Below are positions 61,061 to 64,000 of a DNA stretch of 64,000 nt, piece after piece. The notes below the pieces were generated by a model. That model saw nothing but the letters and a program-made list of their open reading frames with translations. It ran no database searches and was not told the origin of the DNA. Made by a program: the position numbers and the translations under genes. Positions within the stretch are counted from its first letter, which is position 1, and the number at the start of each line of letters is the position of its first letter. Source of the DNA: Vibrio sp. Of7-15 (GTDB taxonomy: Bacteria > Pseudomonadota > Gammaproteobacteria > Enterobacterales > Vibrionaceae); NCBI RefSeq assembly GCF_022347565.1, contig NZ_JAKRGH010000020.1, forward strand, positions 1 through 64,000, read 5' to 3'.

Positions 61061-62656
61061 TTGATTTCAACAGCTAACATTACTATGCAGTTCGGCGACA
61101 AGCCTCTGTTTGAAAATATCTCAATTAAATTTGGTAACGGTAACCGTTATGGTCTTATCGGTGCTAATGGCTGCGGTAAATCCACATTCATGAAAATCCT
61201 TGGTGGGGAATTAGAGCAATCTGGTGGTGTAGTTTCTACGGATCCAAATGAGCGTGTTGCAAAGCTTGGTCAGGACCAGTTTGCATTCGAAGAGTACAGT
61301 GTTGTTGATACTGTAATCATGGGTCATAAAGAGCTGTGGGAAATCAAAGAAGAGCGTGACCGTATCTATTCTTTACCTGAAATGTCAGATGAAGATGGTA
61401 TGCGTGTGGGTGATCTTGAAACTCAGTTCGCTGAAATGGACGGTTACTCTGCGGAATCGCGCGCGGGTGAGCTACTGCTTGGTCTTGGTATTCCTGAAGA
61501 GCAGCACTTTGGTTTAATGAGCGAAGTTGCACCGGGTTTGAAAGTTCGTGTTCTTTTGGCACAGGTTCTGTTTGCAGACCCAGACATCATGCTACTTGAT
61601 GAGCCTACCAACAACTTGGACATGCACACAATTAGCTGGTTAGAAGACGTTCTTCTTGCTCGTAACTGCACTATGATCATCATCTCGCATGACCGTCATT
61701 TCCTAAACAGCGTATGTACCCACATGGCTGATCTTGATTACGGTGAACTTCGTCTGTTCCACGGTAACTACGATGAGTACATGACAGCAGCTGAACAAGC
61801 TCGTGAGCGTCTGCATGCGGATAATGCGAAGAAAAAAGCACAAATTGCCGAACTACAAACGTTCGTAAGCCGTTTCTCTGCAAACGCATCAAAAGCGAAA
61901 CAAGCAACGTCTCGTCAAAAGCAGCTTGATAAGATCCAGTTAGATGAAGTTAAAGCATCTAGCCGTCAAAGCCCATTCATTCGTTTTGATCAAGAAAAAC
62001 CACTTTTCCGTAACGCACTAGAAGTGGAAGGTTTGGTTCAAGGTTACGATGACAACATCTTGATCAATGGCGTAAACCTAATGGTTGAAGTGGGTGAGCG
62101 CATTGCGATCATCGGTGAGAACGGTATCGGTAAATCAACGTTCCTGAACACCCTAGCAAATGCCATGGAGCCAAAAGCGGGTATGGTTAAGTGGTCTGAA
62201 AACCACAACATCGGTTTCTACGCTCAGGACCACAGCCACGACTTTGAAGAAGACATGAACCTTCTTGATTGGATGGGTCAATGGAAAAAAGAAGGCGATG
62301 ACGAGCAAGTAGTACGTGGTATTCTTGGCCGTATGCTTTTCTCACAAAATGACATTAAGAAATCCGTAAAAGTAATTTCTGGTGGTGAGCAAGGTCGTAT
62401 GTTGTTTGGTAAGCTAATCATGCAAAAGCCAAACATCCTATTAATGGATGAACCAACAAACCACATGGATATGGAATCCATCGAGTCGTTGAACTTGGCC
62501 CTTGAGAACTACAAAGGTACGTTGATGTTTGTTTCTCATGACCGTCAGTTTGTATCTTCTATTGCGACTCGTATCATCGAGATCACAAAAGATGGCGTAG
62601 AAGATTTCCACGGTACTTACGATGAGTACCTAGCGAAACAAGGTTTAAAAGGTTAA
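61061..62656 (+). CDS. ybiT: ABC-F ATPase YbiT
   Basis: A 531-aa translation-associated ABC-F protein, aligned with E. coli YbiT over its length. Two ATPase cassettes have Walker [10 protein letters not shown] and GENGIGKST, the second signature SGGEQGRM, and Walker B regions [11 protein letters not shown] and [11 protein letters not shown]. The linker [26 protein letters not shown] is typical. The first cassette has [12 protein letters not shown] in place of the usual signature. It likely acts on the ribosome. It starts at a TTG with AGGA 8 bp before. Confidence 0.93.
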   Translation: MISTANITMQFGDKPLFENISIKFGNGNRYGLIGANGCGKSTFMKILGGELEQSGGVVSTDPNERVAKLGQDQFAFEEYSVVDTVIMGHKELWEIKEERDRIYSLPEMSDEDGMRVGDLETQFAEMDGYSAESRAGELLLGLGIPEEQHFGLMSEVAPGLKVRVLLAQVLFADPDIMLLDEPTNNLDMHTISWLEDVLLARNCTMIIISHDRHFLNSVCTHMADLDYGELRLFHGNYDEYMTAAEQARERLHADNAKKKAQIAELQTFVSRFSANASKAKQATSRQKQLDKIQLDEVKASSRQSPFIRFDQEKPLFRNALEVEGLVQGYDDNILINGVNLMVEVGERIAIIGENGIGKSTFLNTLANAMEPKAGMVKWSENHNIGFYAQDHSHDFEEDMNLLDWMGQWKKEGDDEQVVRGILGRMLFSQNDIKKSVKVISGGEQGRMLFGKLIMQKPNILLMDEPTNHMDMESIESLNLALENYKGTLMFVSHDRQFVSSIATRIIEITKDGVEDFHGTYDEYLAKQGLKG

Positions 62657-62705
62657 TTGTTTAAAGGGCGTATCGCTTCGTTAAACTGACATACTTTTAA
62701 AAGAG

Positions 62706-62737
62706 AGAAGGCTAGCCAAGTGGTTAGCCTTCTTTTT
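62706..62737 (+). terminator. Terminator of ybiT
   Basis: AGAAGGCTA/TAGCCTTCT stem followed by TTTTT. Confidence 0.8.
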
Positions 62738-62763
62738 ATGTGTTCGTATCGTGATATGAGTGA

Positions 62764-63639
62764 TTAAGTCTTTTTATGCTCCCATCGAGTGATGAAAGCC
62801 ACGGAAGCAATAATAATGGCAGCACCGAGCCATAAACGCCCTGGTGGAGCCCAGCCAAACACAATCCAGCCAGCTAGAACATTTAAAGGCAATTTTGCAT
62901 GATCAAAAGGTTGCACGAAGGAAGCGTCTGCTACGGAATAGGCTTTGGCAATGGCCCATTGAGCTAAGGCCGTAAAAGCGCCTGCTGCAACCAATAGTCC
63001 CCATGCGAAGGTGCCTGTTGGCATGGTCCAGTCAGGCACCGCAAGAACGATATTAAATGGGGTGATAAGAAGTAATAAGTACACCACCATGGTGGATGGG
63101 GAATCATCAGACGAGAGTTTCTTCACCATTAGTGAGTAACACGCCCAGAAAAACGCCGCCCCAACAGGTAGTAATGTTGCCCAAGTAAAAGAGTCTGACC
63201 ACGGTTCTAAAATGATCATGGCACCTGCAAACCCGGCTAAGGTTGCTAACCAGCGGGCAGGCCCGACTTTTTCTTTTAGAAATAAGCCCGAGCCCACAGT
63301 GGCAAACAAAGGCGAAGTCATTAGCAGTGCAATGCCTTGCCAAATTGGCACAGGGTAGGCCAATGCCCACAGCCAAAGCTGAATCCCAATCACAGATAAA
63401 AACACGCGCAATACATGCATGCCTAAATGTTGGGTTCTTAAGGAGTTACGAATGCCTAAAGTACGTAACCAAGGAAGAATCACAACCAAAGCAATACCAT
63501 ATTGGATTAACGCCACGGTGGTCGATGGTAAATGCATGTGCATGCTAACGTATTGAGCCACGCTGTTAACCAGCGCAAAGGCAAAACCAGCAGTAAGCAT
63601 CCAGCTAGCGCCTTGAAGAGGGTGGTGATGTTGGGACAT
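62764..63639 (-). CDS. EamA-family (DMT) transporter
   Basis: A 291-aa protein with ten helices in two EamA halves (SWMLTAGFAFALVNSVAQYV, GAAFFWACYSLMVKKLSSD). The His-rich N-terminus MSQHHHPLQG is unusual. It probably exports a metabolite. The last helices end VAFITRWEHKKT. Substrate unknown. It converges with ybiT. Confidence 0.8.
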   Translation of the reverse strand: MSQHHHPLQGASWMLTAGFAFALVNSVAQYVSMHMHLPSTTVALIQYGIALVVILPWLRTLGIRNSLRTQHLGMHVLRVFLSVIGIQLWLWALAYPVPIWQGIALLMTSPLFATVGSGLFLKEKVGPARWLATLAGFAGAMIILEPWSDSFTWATLLPVGAAFFWACYSLMVKKLSSDDSPSTMVVYLLLLITPFNIVLAVPDWTMPTGTFAWGLLVAAGAFTALAQWAIAKAYSVADASFVQPFDHAKLPLNVLAGWIVFGWAPPGRLWLGAAIIIASVAFITRWEHKKT

Positions 63640-63726
63640 GATATGCCAGAAAGTGTATAAAAAATGTTAAGGAATAATACAGCTAAATAGACTTAAATCA
63701 AAAAGATAAAAGCCTATAAAGACAAA

Positions 63727-63754
63727 GAGCCCATATCAGAGGTTGATATGGGCT
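63727..63754 (-). terminator. Terminator of the edge gene
   Basis: GAGCCCATATCA / TGATATGGGCT stem with a short loop, followed on the minus strand by CTTTGTCTTT. Confidence 0.75.
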
Positions 63755-63774
63755 TGTCGTGTTCTTAGCGTCGG

Positions 63775-64000
63775 TTAAATTGCTAGATAATCAACCTTAA
63801 TATCTGGGTTGAGTGATTCTAGCGTCGATTGGGTTTCCGCTAAATGACTGACTGTGCTGTCTGATTTTTCAACCAAAGCAACATGCTCAATACTGTCAAT
63901 ATCGTAATTGGCCATGTTCATATTAATCAAAGCAACCTGCAGTGGCGGTAAACTTGGATTAAAGGCTGCGTTCTCAGCATACATGCCTTCAAATATACGG
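63775..64000 (-). CDS. Partial CDS, C-terminal part only
   Basis: The frame is open through the window edge, reading [15 protein letters not shown] and ending [12 protein letters not shown]. At least 75 residues of the C-terminus are visible. An internal ATG at 63984 is probably not the start because the frame continues upstream without a stop. No family is recognised from this fragment. Confidence 0.55.
   Translation of the reverse strand, partial: RIFEGMYAENAAFNPSLPPLQVALINMNMANYDIDSIEHVALVEKSDSTVSHLAETQSTLESLNPDIKVDYLAI

Noticed and set aside
1..64000. CRISPR array, prophage or complete insertion sequence
   Set aside because: No regular repeat-spacer pattern, no phage structural or integrase genes, and only a truncated transposase were seen.

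Overview
The window looks like a chromosomal segment of a Vibrionaceae bacterium, most likely a Vibrio. The evidence is the moderate to low GC content, the Vibrio-style integron recombination site (long VCR-like attC), perfect gamma-proteobacterial LexA and PurR boxes, a VasX-like type VI secretion effector, an MshQ-type protein, Vibrio-like tRNA sequence and many orphan family-3 solute-binding proteins. Species and chromosome cannot be told from the sequence alone.

Layout. 1-0.2 kb: a direct repeat with a terminator. 0.2-7.3 kb: housekeeping and transport genes (MaoC/PhaJ hydratase, ABM monooxygenase, chemoreceptor, DAACS symporter, AEC transporter, Ohr). 7.4 kb: a tRNA-Ser(UGA) gene with an intact promoter but without its 3' acceptor strand. 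7.7-13.1 kb: an operon of a DUF2760-like membrane protein and two Hsp70-family ATPases. 13.5-20.3 kb: hydrolase, DEDD exonuclease, TcyP-type cystine transporter, fumarase C, small proteins. 20.4-26.3 kb: dCache chemoreceptor, glutaredoxin, and an scs-type thiol/copper operon lacking scsC. 26.4-28.1 kb: AGCS amino-acid:sodium symporter behind a tandem glycine riboswitch. 28.4-32.4 kb: small proteins, APC antiporter, and sulA with a perfect LexA box.

32.7-45.2 kb is the accessory region. It starts with decayed integron cassettes: a GNAT gene, a well-formed attC, a small ORF, an attC cut by an IS4-family transposase fragment, a PH-like/rhomboid gene pair with an attC-like end, and a broken small ORF. 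Next is a 1401-residue VasX-like effector with a LysM-like segment, a MIX motif (IRDGWLYVI) and C-terminal membrane helices. It is followed by five tandem four-helix membrane proteins (presumed immunity proteins) and a truncated sixth. The five genes are mosaics of two N-terminal and two C-terminal types, and each has its own near-identical terminator. Imperfect direct repeats of about 100 bp lie at both edges of the region, the second just upstream of a WGR-like gene. No vgrG, PAAR, hcp or DUF4123 adaptor gene is present in the window, so the effector locus is orphan.

45.4-64 kb: HxlR regulator with a divergent SnoaL-like gene and a palindromic operator, an endonuclease/exonuclease/phosphatase lipoprotein, SOS-controlled umuDC, DMT exporters, solute-binding proteins, tpm, purT with a PurR box, a globin, an orphan MshQ-like giant protein, the ABC-F gene ybiT, and a gene cut by the window edge. 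The strongest candidates for something new are the mosaic immunity array with its effector, the cassette remnants carrying a rhomboid protease, and the broken tRNA-Ser.
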